A stretch of DNA of 64,000 nucleotides from the NCBI RefSeq assembly GCF_021917145.1, contig NW_025813698.1, positions 410,501 to 474,500 on the forward strand. The letters are read 5' to 3'. The notes beneath the pieces are model-generated. The model worked only from the letters and a program-made list of their open reading frames with translations, made no database searches and was not told the DNA's origin. Source of the DNA: Hypomesus transpacificus (taxonomy: Eukaryota > Chordata > Actinopteri > Osmeriformes > Osmeridae). The translations under genes and the position numbers were made by a program. This document shows, one piece after another, positions 40,883-59,689 of this stretch (position 1 is the stretch's first letter; each line of letters opens with the position of its first letter).

Positions 40883-43800
40883 ACTACAAATAAATAAATA
40901 AATGTTGACTTGGATTGGATCTAACACCCTCAGGACAAATTCAGACTCGGCCTTACACCAGAGTGCGATGAACCCTAAGCCACAAGAAACCTATGTGGGG
41001 GGATCCCAAGAGCTCCAGCCCAAGCGAGGTAATGGAGGATTTAGTTACTTAGAGCCTAAACCACCCTGCATTTATTAATGCTCAGTTCTATGAAACCGAA
41101 GTAGTTTTGTTATAATTCAACAGCATGCTCTTGCAATATTTACGGTGCACAGTGTTATAGGTTGTCAGTTTGATGCTGAACCCTTTTCGGATTGATTTAG
41201 TTACGATTAAACTTGTCTGTGTAGGGATTTAACCTCAGTGGTTGTTCTCAGTGGAAATGACACAGGAAGATAGATCAATACTGATGCAATGACACTGTTT
41301 TGGTTTTAGTCCAGACGGAACTTAGCTCATAGTGTTTAAATGACCATTACAAGAAAAACGTTCAATCAATCAATATTATTTGACCATTGTTTCATGCTTT
41401 CTGATTTATAATTTTTTTCCCCCTTCTTTCTTCATCATCTAGTGTTGCTGTTAACAGTACCTGGGACTGAGGAGTGTGGACCAGATACAGACGAGGATGC
41501 ACAGAAGCAAATGTGGGATAATAAAAAGGTATTAATAAGTCAACTGAAAGTTTGTGTGCAGATTTTGTTGTTGTACTGGACGAGGAAATACTGAGGCGTT
41601 TATTTTGCTGCAGAATGACTCATCGAGACCCAAGTCCTGCGATGTCCCAGGGATCAAGTGAGTGCGAATCATATCTGCACGTCTGTTTTATTTGTTTATC
41701 ATGGTGTATTATTCCCGCTTTGACGTATTGATACTGAAAGGTTGCAAAATGATGGTTTACGAATAAAAAAAATGTTTCTCCAAGAAAGACCCTTACTACA
41801 CACTCTTGCTCTGCCCCCCCCCTCCCTTCCTCTCACCCTAGCATCTTCCCATCACCCGATCAGGAAGTGAACACATCTTTGCTCCCCGCCACACACAATA
41901 CCGGCGGCTCGCTGCCTGACCTCACCAATATTCAGTTCCCCCCACCGCTGCCCACCCCGTTAGACCCCGACGACACGGTGGCCTTCCCTGCCCTCAGCAC
42001 CTCCAACAGCACGGGAAACCTGACCACCAACCTCACCCACCTAGGCATCAGTGCCGCCAGCCACGGTCAGTACTGTTTTGGCTACCACTGCATAACTCCT
42101 GGTATATAATGAACTTGACAAAGAACAGTCACGGAAGGCTGGCAGAAACATTCTTTTTTGGCAGCCTTTCCTGCCTAAAGTGCATCCACTGACGGATGAC
42201 TGATGGGACTACCAATACAAATGAGTATGTTCATGCTGTACTTAATCACAAGTGACTCCTTTGCTTACAACCCTATTCTGTAGGGTTGGTATTGGACTCG
42301 GTATTACACAAAAGTCTTCACTACACTACAATCGGTCTGAAAAGCGAGCTCAGTCGAGTATACGTCTCCAACTCTGTATGCGGGTGGCAGTTTAGTTAGC
42401 ACGTGCCCCTGTGTCTAACAACATGTCTGTGTACTGTTCCCACAGTGGGGACGGCCTCCTCTCAGTCGGCCATGACAGTGTCAGCCCAGCGTCGGTTGCC
42501 CACCGTGGTGCCCCTCACCCTCAGCGTAGACCTCCAGCCTCAGCCTTCTCCCCAGCAGCTCTCACCCACCCTGTCGCCTCCCATCAACATCACGCAGGTC
42601 AGACGATGATGATGAACGTCCCCCTCGCACACCCGCCACTGGCACAAACCCCCCCCTGGATAAATTATTGTGCAAGGCCACTCTGAAAAAAATATATGTA
42701 ATTAAAATAAATTGACTTTTGAAAGGGCTTGTTCAGAAGCCTCGAAAGCGAGTCCTTCTGAAAACTTTTAAAGTGGTGTTTTGGGAAAGGGTATATTCTC
42801 TATGGTGTATTAAACTCATGCCTGCCAGATGTCGTTTGGCCTTATTTGCTGGGATGAGTCAGCAAGAGATTGCTGGGTTGGACTGTTTTAGAACTTCTAT
42901 TGCTGTAGGAGGGTCTTGAAATACAGTGCCCTCCAAAAGTATTGGAACAGTGAGGCCAATTCCTTTATTTTTGCTGTAGACTGAAAACATTTGGGCTTGA
43001 CATCAAACGATGAATGTGAAACCAGAGATCAACGTTTCAGCTTTTATTTCCAGGTATTTACATCAGGATCTGATGCACAAATTAGAAAATATCACCTTTT
43101 TGTTCGAACCCACCCATTTGTCACGTGAGCAAAAGTATTGGAACATGTGACTGACAGGTGTGTTTTGTTGCCCAGGTGTGTCCTATTACATACATTATTC
43201 AATCAATAAATACCACTGAATGTCTACACTCAGGTTCAGATTGGGTAAGATAGGTTTTGTCTATGCAGACTGTATTCAGAGGTGAAAACAACATGAAAAC
43301 CAGAGCGCTGTCTTTGGGTGAAAAACAAGCAATTGTGAGTCTTAGAGAAGATGGAAAATCAATCAGAGCCATTGCAGAAACATTGGCCATAGCCAGTACA
43401 ACCATTTGGAATGTCCTGAAGAAGAAGAAAACTACTGGTGTACTAAGTAACAGACGTCGAACAGGTAGACCAAGGAAAACATCAGCAGTTGATGACAGAA
43501 ACATTGTAAGAGCTGTAAAGAAAGACCCTAAAACAACTGTTAGTGAGATCAGCAACAACCTCCAGATGGCAGGAGTGAAGGTATCACTATCTACTGTTCG
43601 CAGAAGACTTCATGAACAAAAGTACAAGGGCTACACCAGAAGATGCAAACCACTCATTAGCAAGAAGAATAGGAAGGCCAGGCTGGAATTTGCCAAAAAC
43701 TACAGAGATGAACCTCAAAAATTCTGGGACAAAGTTTTATGGACTGATGAGACAAAGATTAACTTTTACCAAAGTGATGGAAAGGCTAAAGTTTGGAGAA

Positions 43801-46800
43801 AGAAAGGAACTGCTCATGATCCCAAACACACAAGCTCATCTGTGAAACACGGTGGAGGTAATGTCATGGCTTGGGCTTGCATGGCTTCTTCTGGGACGGG
43901 CTCATTAATCTTCATTGAGGATGTAACACATGATGGCAGCAGCAAAATGAACTCGGAAGTCTACAGAAACATTTTGTCTGCCAATTTAAGGAAAGATGCA
44001 ACCAAACTGATTGGCAGAGCCTTCATCATGCAGCAAGATAACGACCCAAAACACACTGCCAAAACAACAAAGGAGTTCATCAGGGGCAAGAAATGGAAGG
44101 TATTAGACTGGCCAAGTCAATCTCCAGACTTAAACCCTATAGAGCATGCATTTTACCTGCTTAAGAGGAGACTGAAGGGAGGAACCCCACAAAACAAACA
44201 ACAACTGAAAGAGGCTGCAGTGAAAGCCTGGGAAAGCATCAAAAAGGAAGAATGCAAAAGTTTGGTGACGTCAATGGGTCACAGACTTGCTGCAGTTATT
44301 GAAAGCAAAGGATTTGCAACTAAATATTAAGTCTTATTCACTTAAATATGTTTTAAGTATATCTGTTCCAATACTTTTGATCACATGACAAATGGGTGGA
44401 TTCAAACAAAATGTGATATTTTCTTAGTTGTGCATCAGATCCTGATGTAAATACCTGGAAATAAAAGCTGAAACGTTGATCTCTGGTCTCACGTTCATTA
44501 TTTGATGTCAAGCCCAAATGTTTTCAGTCTACAGCAAAAATAAAGGAATTCACCTCACTGTTCCAATACTTTTGGAGGGCACTGTATATTATGCGTGAAA
44601 GTCATCTAGTACTTTTCACACAGATTGTTTTGGTATAGCTTTCTTGCTGGAAAAATAATCAATTGTTCTACACAGAATGTCTGTCTGGTGTGCTCTGACA
44701 AAACACACATTACATTTCAACATATTATAATAGTTTAGATCGATTACCGTAATATTCAGACTATAAGCCTCGCCTTTTGTCCCATTTTTCGACCCTGCGG
44801 CTTATATAACGGTGCGGCTAATCTATGAATTTTCACAGCTAACGGCTAACGGTTAATAAATGGGAGCTTCCTCAAGCAGCCATCTCTTTCCTGACAATCC
44901 TCTGTGCACAAACCCTTACATATGGTAATTAAAACACCTACGGCTTATAGTCCAGTGCGGCTTATATATGTACACATCATTCAATTTAGCTGCTGTGGCT
45001 TATATAACGGTGCGCCTTATAGTCCGAAAATTACGGTATATTGTAAGAATATATTTGCTCCTTTCTATGACTCATCGTCAATCGGGTTGTTGTCATTTAT
45101 AATTTGTTTTTGCTCAAATTATTTCACCCCTTTTATTCTGGAAAGGGCACTTTACCAAGAGTCCTATTAGGTCACCATTCCCACTGCAGTGTATAACCAC
45201 ACCCCCCCTTCTCGTGTCCTCAGGTAGTGCCAATGGAAACCTTAAGCCTGGAGCAACAGCTCTCCCAGTACCCCTTCTTCAGCCAGCTGACAGCCCAGGC
45301 CCAGGCCCAGGTGCTGAACGACCTGCACCTGCAGCAGCTTCTGCCCCAAGGCATCAGGCTGATCACCCTACCCCCGCTGGCCACCACCGCCCCGGCCACA
45401 CAGGCCTCCCCAGACTCTCTGATCCAGACCAGTGCAAGCATCAACGTCAACTCAGTGAGTCACCTGGTTTTCCGGGTTTTTTTTTATTTTTATTGCAGAT
45501 GTGAAACGGTAACGCCACATTACACAGTTGATGTCTTGGAAGATTCAAACGACAGACATGTGGCCTTTTCAAATGCACACTGCTTGTTGCCCACGTTTTG
45601 TTGCGGTTAGTGGACTGTAAGTGGTGGTTGTGGCGAACCTTGATTTATTCATTTATGTATTTAGTTTCCTTTTTTTCCCCCCTCTTTTCTCTTGTCCATC
45701 AATATAATGTCATTAGTCAGGCATTGATCAGTGCAATAATGAAGAAAAATAAATTATTATAACACCCCAAGATTGTGCTTGTATATAGTAGGCTTAGTAT
45801 CTCAGTACACATCTGAAGTTCTACTTCCAATTATTGTGCCGCTGAGAGATAAAAGGAGAAAACTGCTGACAATCTCTTTAAGGGTCTTCTGTTTTTCTCA
45901 AGGGTGTTTTTTTCATAAAAGGGCCCGGTATGGTGCATTTCAGTCCACTCTATCGGAGTGTTCTGTTACTTTTCTAGAGCTTTCCTCTGGCTAACCATCT
46001 TCCCTTCAACAGTACCGTAATCAGACTGGCTCTCCGGCCAATCAGTCTCCAACCTCCCCTGTCTCCAATCAAGGCTTCTCGCCTGGCGGCTCGCCTCAAG
46101 TAAGGGCGCAACCACCAAGCTGCTTTTTGGGGGAGGGCTTTTCGCAGGGAACTGGCTAAACCAATTAAACTGCCTTTCACCCCAGCCTAATTCTATCATC
46201 CATGGTGTCAGCAAACGCAACCCCCCTCCCTGCCCCCCCCATTCCCTTTCCTGACCACATTCAATGGTTTGCTCACCGTGTTTTTGTTGAATGGACTACT
46301 ATCCCTCCAGTTTTTGGATATTATATAAGCACATTTGCTCTCGTTTCATAGAATGTTGACATCTTTGTGTCAGTGACCAGATTTCAAGACACTTGTGGAA
46401 AAATACTAGCATAAGGTTAAAAGGGTGGAGGCCAGAAAGACTACTTTTTTCAGCTGCCTGATCAATCGAGGTAGTGTTTGAGGTATTGATTGCAGCTAAC
46501 TCTTGGTAAAATCTCCTTGTGGTGTTTTTTAACACACAAAAACCACATTACTGAGACGTAAAGAAGGTGTGTGCCTAGGGTATCTTTGAGGCTCCTATCC
46601 ATTCTATGCATTAAAGGTAGGTGAAATAGGTCTAGATAAATAAAAATAAAGATTTGAGTGCAATTGCCCCCTTTTTACAGTTGTGCCTTGTACTGTATAT
46701 CCTGCTCCATTGCTTTTGTGACTGTTCCAGAAGATTGTGTTTGTGCCATCATGAATTGTGTTTCACGACAGTGCTTGAAGTGGCTGCCTTCTGAATTGCC

Positions 46801-47787
46801 TCCTGCCTGTGCTCTGCTGTGTTCTATGCCATTGCTGTTGTGTTCTCTTGTGAGATGAGATGTCTATGAAAGGTTCGGTTTGTTAACATTTCAGACATGC
46901 TATCCTACAATCCCGTCATAGATGATTGTTTTTGAGTACATATTTGAAGCACCTTTTGTATCAAGTATGATTGTTGATAAGCTTTGTGTTTTGTCTAACA
47001 GCACATTTCTGTGGTGGGCAGTATCTTCGGAGACTCTTTCTATGACCAGCAGCTGGCGTCGAGACAAACCAACGCTCTTTCCCACCAGGTGAAACAACAG
47101 TGTTGTAATCAAATATGTTGCGAAATCACGCCTGATATTGCTCTACACGAAAAATGACCCAACTTTTAACCTTGTATGTCGTCCAGCTGGAGCAGTTCAA
47201 CATGATTGAGAACCCCATCAGTTCCAACAGCCTGTACAGCCAGTGCTCCACCCTCAACTACACACAGGCTGCCATGATGGGCCTTACCGGGAGCAGCCTG
47301 CAAGACACCCAGCAGCTAGGCTTCAGTAGCCATGGCAACATCCCCAACATCATCCTCACAGGTACTGTAGCAGAAAGAGCTTATTAGCAAGAGTTCATCA
47401 TCGCACTGCCATGCGATGTTATGCAAGTTCTCAACCAGAACTCTTAGCTTTAGTTTTTTGTGTGTGTGTGTGTGTGTTTTGGATGTTATGTGTTAATTGT
47501 CGCTTGTGAAAACAGTTTTTTCCATCTGTGCACATGCAATGATTGAATAACATTTTCCGCAATGTTGAATTTCAGTGACAGGAGAGTCTCCACCCAGTCT
47601 CTCCAAAGAGCTGACCAACTCGCTGGCTGGTGTTGGGGATGTCAGCTTTGATGCAGACTCTCAATTTCCATTGGATGAACTGAAAATTGACCCCCTTACC
47701 TTGGACGGACTGCACATGCTCAATGACCCTGACATGGTACTCACAGACCCTGCCACTGAGGATACATTCAGGATGGACAGGTTGTAA
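38134..47787 (+). CDS. crtc1: CREB-regulated transcription coactivator 1
   Basis: Nucleo-cytoplasmic coactivator of CREB, 607 aa. Exons: 38134-38259, 39502-39618, 39983-40108, 40321-40382, 40934-41028, 41443-41528, 41614-41657, 41842-42065, 42446-42597, 45224-45454, 46013-46099, 47002-47088, 47187-47361, 47576-47787. All phases agree. Exon 1 encodes the whole N-terminal CREB-binding coiled coil ([20 protein letters not shown]). The SIK/AMPK phosphorylation site of the family, [10 protein letters not shown], is formed across the 40382/40934 junction; its serine controls 14-3-3 binding and cytoplasmic retention. The central region is Ser/Pro/Gln-rich ([37 protein letters not shown]). The C-terminal activation domain ends [20 protein letters not shown]...FRMDRL. 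The CRTC1 assignment over CRTC2 or CRTC3 rests on the C-terminus and on the klhl26/comp neighbours. One intron is AT-AC type; another carries a Tc1-like transposon. Confidence 0.96.
40109..40320 (+). other. AT-AC (U12-type) intron in crtc1
   Basis: The exon codons ...CAT GGC CGC CAG end at 40108 and the intron starts ATATCCTTC, matching the U12 AT-AC donor consensus (ATATCCTT). Near its end it has TCCTTAAC (40303-40310), matching the U12 branch-site consensus, followed 10 bases later by terminal AC at 40320. The next exon reads ATC GAC AGC TGC CCC, giving HGRQ-IDSCPYG, the expected CRTC sequence. No GT-AG alternative preserves the frame here. Confidence 0.93.
42924..44584 (+). mobile_element. 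Tc1-like DNA transposon, apparently intact
   Basis: 1661-bp element bounded by TA target duplications (42922-42923 and 44585-44586). Terminal inverted repeats of about 220 bp begin CAGTGCCCTCCAAAAGTATT at both ends. Inside each repeat a second copy of AAAAGTATTGGAACA occurs near the inner edge (about 43132 and 44362), the IR/DR arrangement of Tc1-like elements. It sits in the crtc1 intron between 42597 and 45224, in the same orientation as the gene. Confidence 0.96.
43257..44330 (+). CDS. Tc1/mariner-family transposase (DD34E)
   Basis: Uninterrupted 357-codon frame. Translation likely begins at the internal [12 protein letters not shown] (ATG at 43293), where most Tc1 transposases start, giving 345 aa, the family's usual length. 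Residues about 15-125 hold the paired helix-turn-helix DNA-binding region with a GRPRK hook at 70-74. The catalytic triad is visible: D164 in LWTDETK, D261 in [12 protein letters not shown] and E296 in [11 protein letters not shown], with 34 residues between the last two. No stop or frameshift is seen. It cuts and pastes DNA at TA sites using the flanking inverted repeats. Whether it is still active cannot be read from sequence alone. Confidence 0.95.
   Translation: MSMQTVFRGENNMKTRALSLGEKQAIVSLREDGKSIRAIAETLAIASTTIWNVLKKKKTTGVLSNRRRTGRPRKTSAVDDRNIVRAVKKDPKTTVSEISNNLQMAGVKVSLSTVRRRLHEQKYKGYTRRCKPLISKKNRKARLEFAKNYRDEPQKFWDKVLWTDETKINFYQSDGKAKVWRKKGTAHDPKHTSSSVKHGGGNVMAWACMASSGTGSLIFIEDVTHDGSSKMNSEVYRNILSANLRKDATKLIGRAFIMQQDNDPKHTAKTTKEFIRGKKWKVLDWPSQSPDLNPIEHAFYLLKRRLKGGTPQNKQQLKEAAVKAWESIKKEECKSLVTSMGHRLAAVIESKGFATKY
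44745..45038. mobile_element. MITE-like element with TACCGTAAT termini
   Basis: 294-bp segment with inverted ends: left TACCGTAATATTCAGACTA, and the right end reverse complement begins TACCGTAATTTTCGGACTA. Internal copies of GCGGCTTATA recur. There is no coding capacity, so it looks like a non-autonomous DNA element. It lies 160 bp from the Tc1 element in the same crtc1 intron. I did not identify its superfamily. Confidence 0.75.
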
Positions 47788-50700
47788 AGGTGAAACAGAC
47801 TGTGGCCGCCAAAAAAAGAAGAAAAAAATGAACAAAACATGTGAAGGAAAATAAAATCCACCCTTGGGTTCAGTCCCCAGGGGGAAGTATAAAGGCATGG
47901 TGCGGGTGACTTCTCTACCCAGTTGCATGGCCCTTCAGCCTCACCCAGAACTTGTTCAGGCCTTTGATACGATATTCCACCAAAACTATTGTGTGGGTTG
48001 AAGGACACACAATGCCTTTTCGGGTGGTTTGGCATTGCTGTCAATTTCAATGAGATTGTTGGTCCCTCAGCCAACCTGCTGCGTTTACTATACAACATTA
48101 TTTCCCATACGCATACAACAACAACAAAAATAATCCCCAAAAAATCACAATTGACAACTGTTTGGGAAGTTTAGTTTTATTTTAAGGAGGGTGGGGCAGT
48201 GGGGGCAAAGTAGACACTAGGGCGGTAGGCACCACTACACCAATAATGAATGCTGTGTATGATGTGTGCAAATACTACAGCCAAGCTCTTTCTACCCTTG
48301 ATTGAAAGTCATTGTTTTTCCCAACTTACATCATACTTAAAGCTTTATTTTTACTGACAACCAAATGTTTATATTTTTGTCATGTACGTGTTTAATTTGT
48401 GTGCATTTATATTTATTGAATTATTTATTAAGTTGAATTTGTTTTATATAAATATAGAATTCAATTATTTGTTTGATGCCAAATTTTTCTTTGCTATTGT
48501 CCTCTTGTACAAACTGCACTGATTTAATTTTGTGTTTATTTATTCATTGATATTATTTGTCTATTTAGTTACATTAAGGAGTGCAAATCCTCCCCATATT
48601 TGCTCTTGAACTCAAACATCTCTATAAATACATATAAACTAGGAAAAATGTACATCTTAAAATTAACTAGCTTCTATCACTCTCATAAGAAAAACACTTT
48701 ATTGTGCCAATTAACAACTTTTAAGTGACTTTATTAATAACTGTTTAAAAGACTACTTCCATGTGTTGTTTTTAATGTTAAGCAAAGTATAATTTAAAAT
48801 AGTCTAATTGAAAATATAGAAGACTAAGAGAAATTCCCCAAGAGTATTTGTTTTCACTGCTGCTTGAAAAAGTTAATCCAAATATAATTTAATCTTTTGC
48901 TTATCTGACAAAGGTCACCTCTACTAAAACCTAGAGAGAAGCGAACACAGAAATCTTACCTATTGAACTTGTCACTGTGAGATCACCTAATTTTGCCTTA
49001 CATGAGTATTATACTGTTTTAAGTGTCTAATTAATGTGACAATGTATTTTCGTAACTTCTTGTGACATTTTATTGTATTTAAAAGGAACTCCTAACTTTC
49101 AGTCAGTGACAATATTTGTGGTTATGTAGAGTAAGGTTGGACAAAATAATTGTATTGTATTTTGTACTGGTACACTTTTTAGCTAAATTCTCAATGTTTT
49201 GTAAAAAATGACAAAAAAGGTTGGGTTAAAAGTATTTGTGATGGAGAGTGCAAATATGGGGAGGGGTTCTTCTCCTTAAAGGGATAACATAAAGCATTTT
49301 GTGCTCCTTGCTGTCAAAAATAATTTTTGTAGACAATTGTTATAAGAAGTTACTTAATATTATTACAAGGTTCTCCATTCAGGGTGACCTGACTGCAAAT
49401 GAGATGAACCATTCCATTTTTTTACACCCCTCAAAAAAGAAAAAAACATTACATTGCATGTTTTTGACCACACAATCAGAAATGTATTGGCACAAAAAAG
49501 GCCTTTACGTTCTTTTTTTATTTTATTAAGAAAGTATGTGGAGCAGAAAATATCTTTAACGCACTTAAAACATATTTGGTGTTTTCACTCATGTCTTTGC
49601 ATTTTTAGCTTTGTTAAATAATTGTATCATTGTCAGTAGTGTCAAATCACGCAATGTTTTTACCAATGCCATAATTCTGAAAGAAACACCTTTTTGGATT
49701 ATTTTGTTATTTAAATTTGAGCCAAACTTTACGTAAAGGAGGAAAATAGCATTTAGTGATAACATTATTTGTTTGATAGGCTTGGAATTGTATACACTGG
49801 CATTCATATTTTTTAAGTCATGCCTATGGTTAAGTGCATAAAAAGTTTTCCTTCAAACTAGCTGTAGAACATCCTATCGGTGCAATGTAGTATATACAGT
49901 AATACTTGCCTAAATCCCAGTAAAGGAAAATGGAAATTGTCCGAATTATTAAGTTATAAGGAATCACGGTTTGTTAACTTCAGACCTCAAAGTTGAAGAA
50001 CTATTTAATGTCATTTTTGACATTAAGTTTACATATGTATATTTTTGTTTCTCATTACAAAAATTATCCATATTTGTTTTTATTGTTTTCCATATATAAA
50101 TGTGATTCCTATGCAAGACTAACAATTGGACCATAACACTAGAATATAGGACATTATTATTCAATGTAATATTCAAGTCATAAACCTGTCAACGCATTAC
50201 CATGTTTCAAACCCAACTTGCATATCAAGCTCTTCTGTTGGATTTCAGTCCATTCAGACGCCAAGATATGTTTGTTTCAGTTGATTTTATTTACTCCCAT
50301 TGCATACAATACATTCTGATAAATCGTGTACATATGCTGTAGCATAAACTAAATGCATGATGAACATGTTCAGTGAAACCTGGGGAAAAAGCCTTCATTA
50401 GCTGAGCAGATTTGATCCAAATCATGCGACATGTAAAACACAACAACATCCGGTTGACAGAATGCATGTGTGAGTTGCTATAAATTATTTATTCAAAACA
50501 GTTTACTGTCAGATGACTATGTTACCTCTATCTGCATAATGCTAATTCATTGCTGATATAAGAATGTATTTGTGTGACAATGTAATAGATTATAGCTGTT
50601 ACATAGAATTGATTTAACCTTTGAGTCCCAGTTTGATCAGAACCCCACCTGCCACCATTGAAATTGGCTATTGTCTATCATGAGAATCTGCATTAACTTA

Positions 50701-51960
50701 CTGTACACAAACCTACAAGTTTTCAGTGCTTTACAATTTGGCAAAGTTAATGGAAAACATGATTTCTCTCTGATGCTGACTTAAAGCAGTTTAGGCACTT
50801 GCACTCATTGTTGACAAACCTTGACTTGAACCACAAGTAAAAAACAAACATCCTGCCATTTGCAAGACATGCTAGGTGTTGTAAGCAATCCTGATCCCTA
50901 ATATTTGTGTAAAAAAAATAAACATAAATACTATTACCTTTCTTGTAGGGGTATGGACACTAAACAAGGCAAGCCAATCGGCGAGGTCAGCTTGCCTGAA
51001 TTGATATTATGTTTACCAATGTTAGTTATCATGATTTTGAATGACGTGCCATGTCAGGCTTAGGAAAGTGTATTGTGTAATATATATATTGTCTATATTG
51101 TGATGTCTTTAGTCTGCTTGTTGCTTTGCACTTTATTTGTGACGTCCTGTTTTAGAAACAGGGACTGTTTTCCCTCTGTGAATGCTGACTGTTTTCCCCC
51201 AGATGTATTCTGAAGATATATTTTTGTGCAAAAAAATGCTATTTCTCTTGTCCTCTCCTTTGTAAACTTAGGTACTTTTGATCTGATCTCTGAAACAAAT
51301 TTCTTATATTTGGGATGCAAATCTAGAAAGGGCTAATTCCAATGCAGCTTGTTCTCCCATCATGTTGGAAAGGAATAGCACTCCGAATGTATGTTTTTTT
51401 TTGTCCACAGATTTCCCATAGTGCTCTGCATATCCATTTAATATGTTAAGTGGGTTCATGTTGGCCCATAAGACTTCAGGCTTAAGAAGAGTTTTGAGTT
51501 TTTACTCAACTTACTTCCATTGTCTGACTGTACTGTAGAAATTGCAAGCCACCGCTAACTATTCACTTAGCAGAAGCCAAACTATTTTTACTCAACATTT
51601 AAAAGACAAATATATAAAAATGTGTTGTTCAAGCACAAATGTAGAGTGTAATTTGACACAAAAATCATTAATTAAAAGTTTCTGACTTTATTTGGTACTT
51701 GGAACATTCACACAGCTGAATATACATCTGTAGCATTTGGAGGTCTTGAAACACCCGACAACTGAGAACAAACTCTTCATCAAACTATTGTTCTGTAAAT
51801 CATAATATAAGACGTGAAGTATTTATTTGTTGCTGTGTGAATATGTGATCCATTTGTTTATAAAACTTCTTGTCTATGGAATTGAATGTGGGAGGCGACC
51901 TTTCTCTGTACATAATCTCAATTTGCAGAATATATCAATAAAAAATGTCTGATGTCATTT
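47788..51960 (+). other. Probable long AU-rich crtc1 3' UTR
   Basis: About 4.2 kb of AT-rich sequence without coding exons after the crtc1 stop, with many ATTTA pentamers. AATAAA hexamers occur very close to the stop (about 47850), near 50910 and at 51937-51942. The last is the strongest candidate for the distal end. The extent is inferred from the absence of any other gene before comp, not from transcript data. Confidence 0.5.
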
Positions 51961-52407
51961 TACAACACTAACACTGAGGTGTGCAGTGCAGAAATGCATG
52001 ATGTTTGAACTACATATATATATATATACAATTATATCACAGTTATGTTATTTATATTTTGTAATCTGTATTTCTGTATGGGTTTTTAAAATATTATTTT
52101 AAATATCTGTGCATGCGCATGATTTGAGCTCCAAACATGGTTCAAAGTACAAAACTACAAGGTAGTATATATGTTGTTTCCTTCTTGAAAAGCTGGAATT
52201 GATTTGCCTAAAATGAAGCCACATAAAAGCCACAAAAAAGCCACACAAAAATTAAGCCACATAAAACTGTACAACAAGTAAATAGCAGAGGTAGTTAAGG
52301 TTCTCTGCCATTCTCATATTTAATCAAAATCCAAATGATACATTGGTCATTATTGACCGTGTCGATGAATGTGTTTGAAAAAGGCCTCTTGAAGTAAGAC
52401 AGCTAGA

Positions 52408-52668
52408 TTTATTCGGGATATATTTTACAAAAAAATTTATGAATTTGGTCCAAAGGAAAAGGTCACAAACAGTCAAACTGTGCCACTATGTGGAAGTGAA
52501 GAGTATTTCATGAGAAGATGGACATTTCAACTGTCCCCTATTCAGTTACTAATTGTATGAGATGACAGTGGACATACTTCCTGTTTTTTGTGGGAGTGGG
52601 GGTTTCAAAGAATGTTGCGAATTAGAATGTCACTCCAGAGTTCTTTTGGGAGGATTTTTCTGAACTCT
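52408..52668 (-). other. comp 3' UTR with poly(A) signal
   Basis: On the minus strand an AATAAA (52413-52408) lies about 256 nt past the comp stop codon. This ends the gene roughly 450 bp from the likely crtc1 end, so the two genes are convergent with little space between. Confidence 0.55.
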
Positions 52669-59487
<6,819 letters not shown>

Positions 59488-59667
59488 GTTTTTATCCTCT
59501 TGCAATGTCTCTACAGCATTTGTCTTCAGCCTGAGGCGTGGAGGCCAGTTGAGGGTCTGCCCACTGTCCTTTTGTATCCCTGGTCTTCCAGCTGGATTTA
59601 GGTGAGCTTCTCCTGTGTCAGGTCTGGAGGATGGAGGAGAGTGTTTTCTCTTTCCTCCTCCCCTCGC

Positions 59668-59674
59668 TTTTATA
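59668..59674 (-). promoter_or_regulatory. TATA box of comp
   Basis: The minus strand reads GTATAAAAGCG, with the TATA element about 180 bp upstream of the comp ATG (59487). Transcription would start near 59640, leaving a 5' UTR of about 150 nt. The GGAGGAGG-rich sequence just downstream is in the predicted 5' UTR. Confidence 0.6.
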
Positions 59675-59689
59675 CATCTCTCAGAGTGA

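Noticed and set aside
43199..43558. Minus-strand hydrophobic frame inside the transposon
   Set aside because: Antisense shadow of the transposase N-terminal region.
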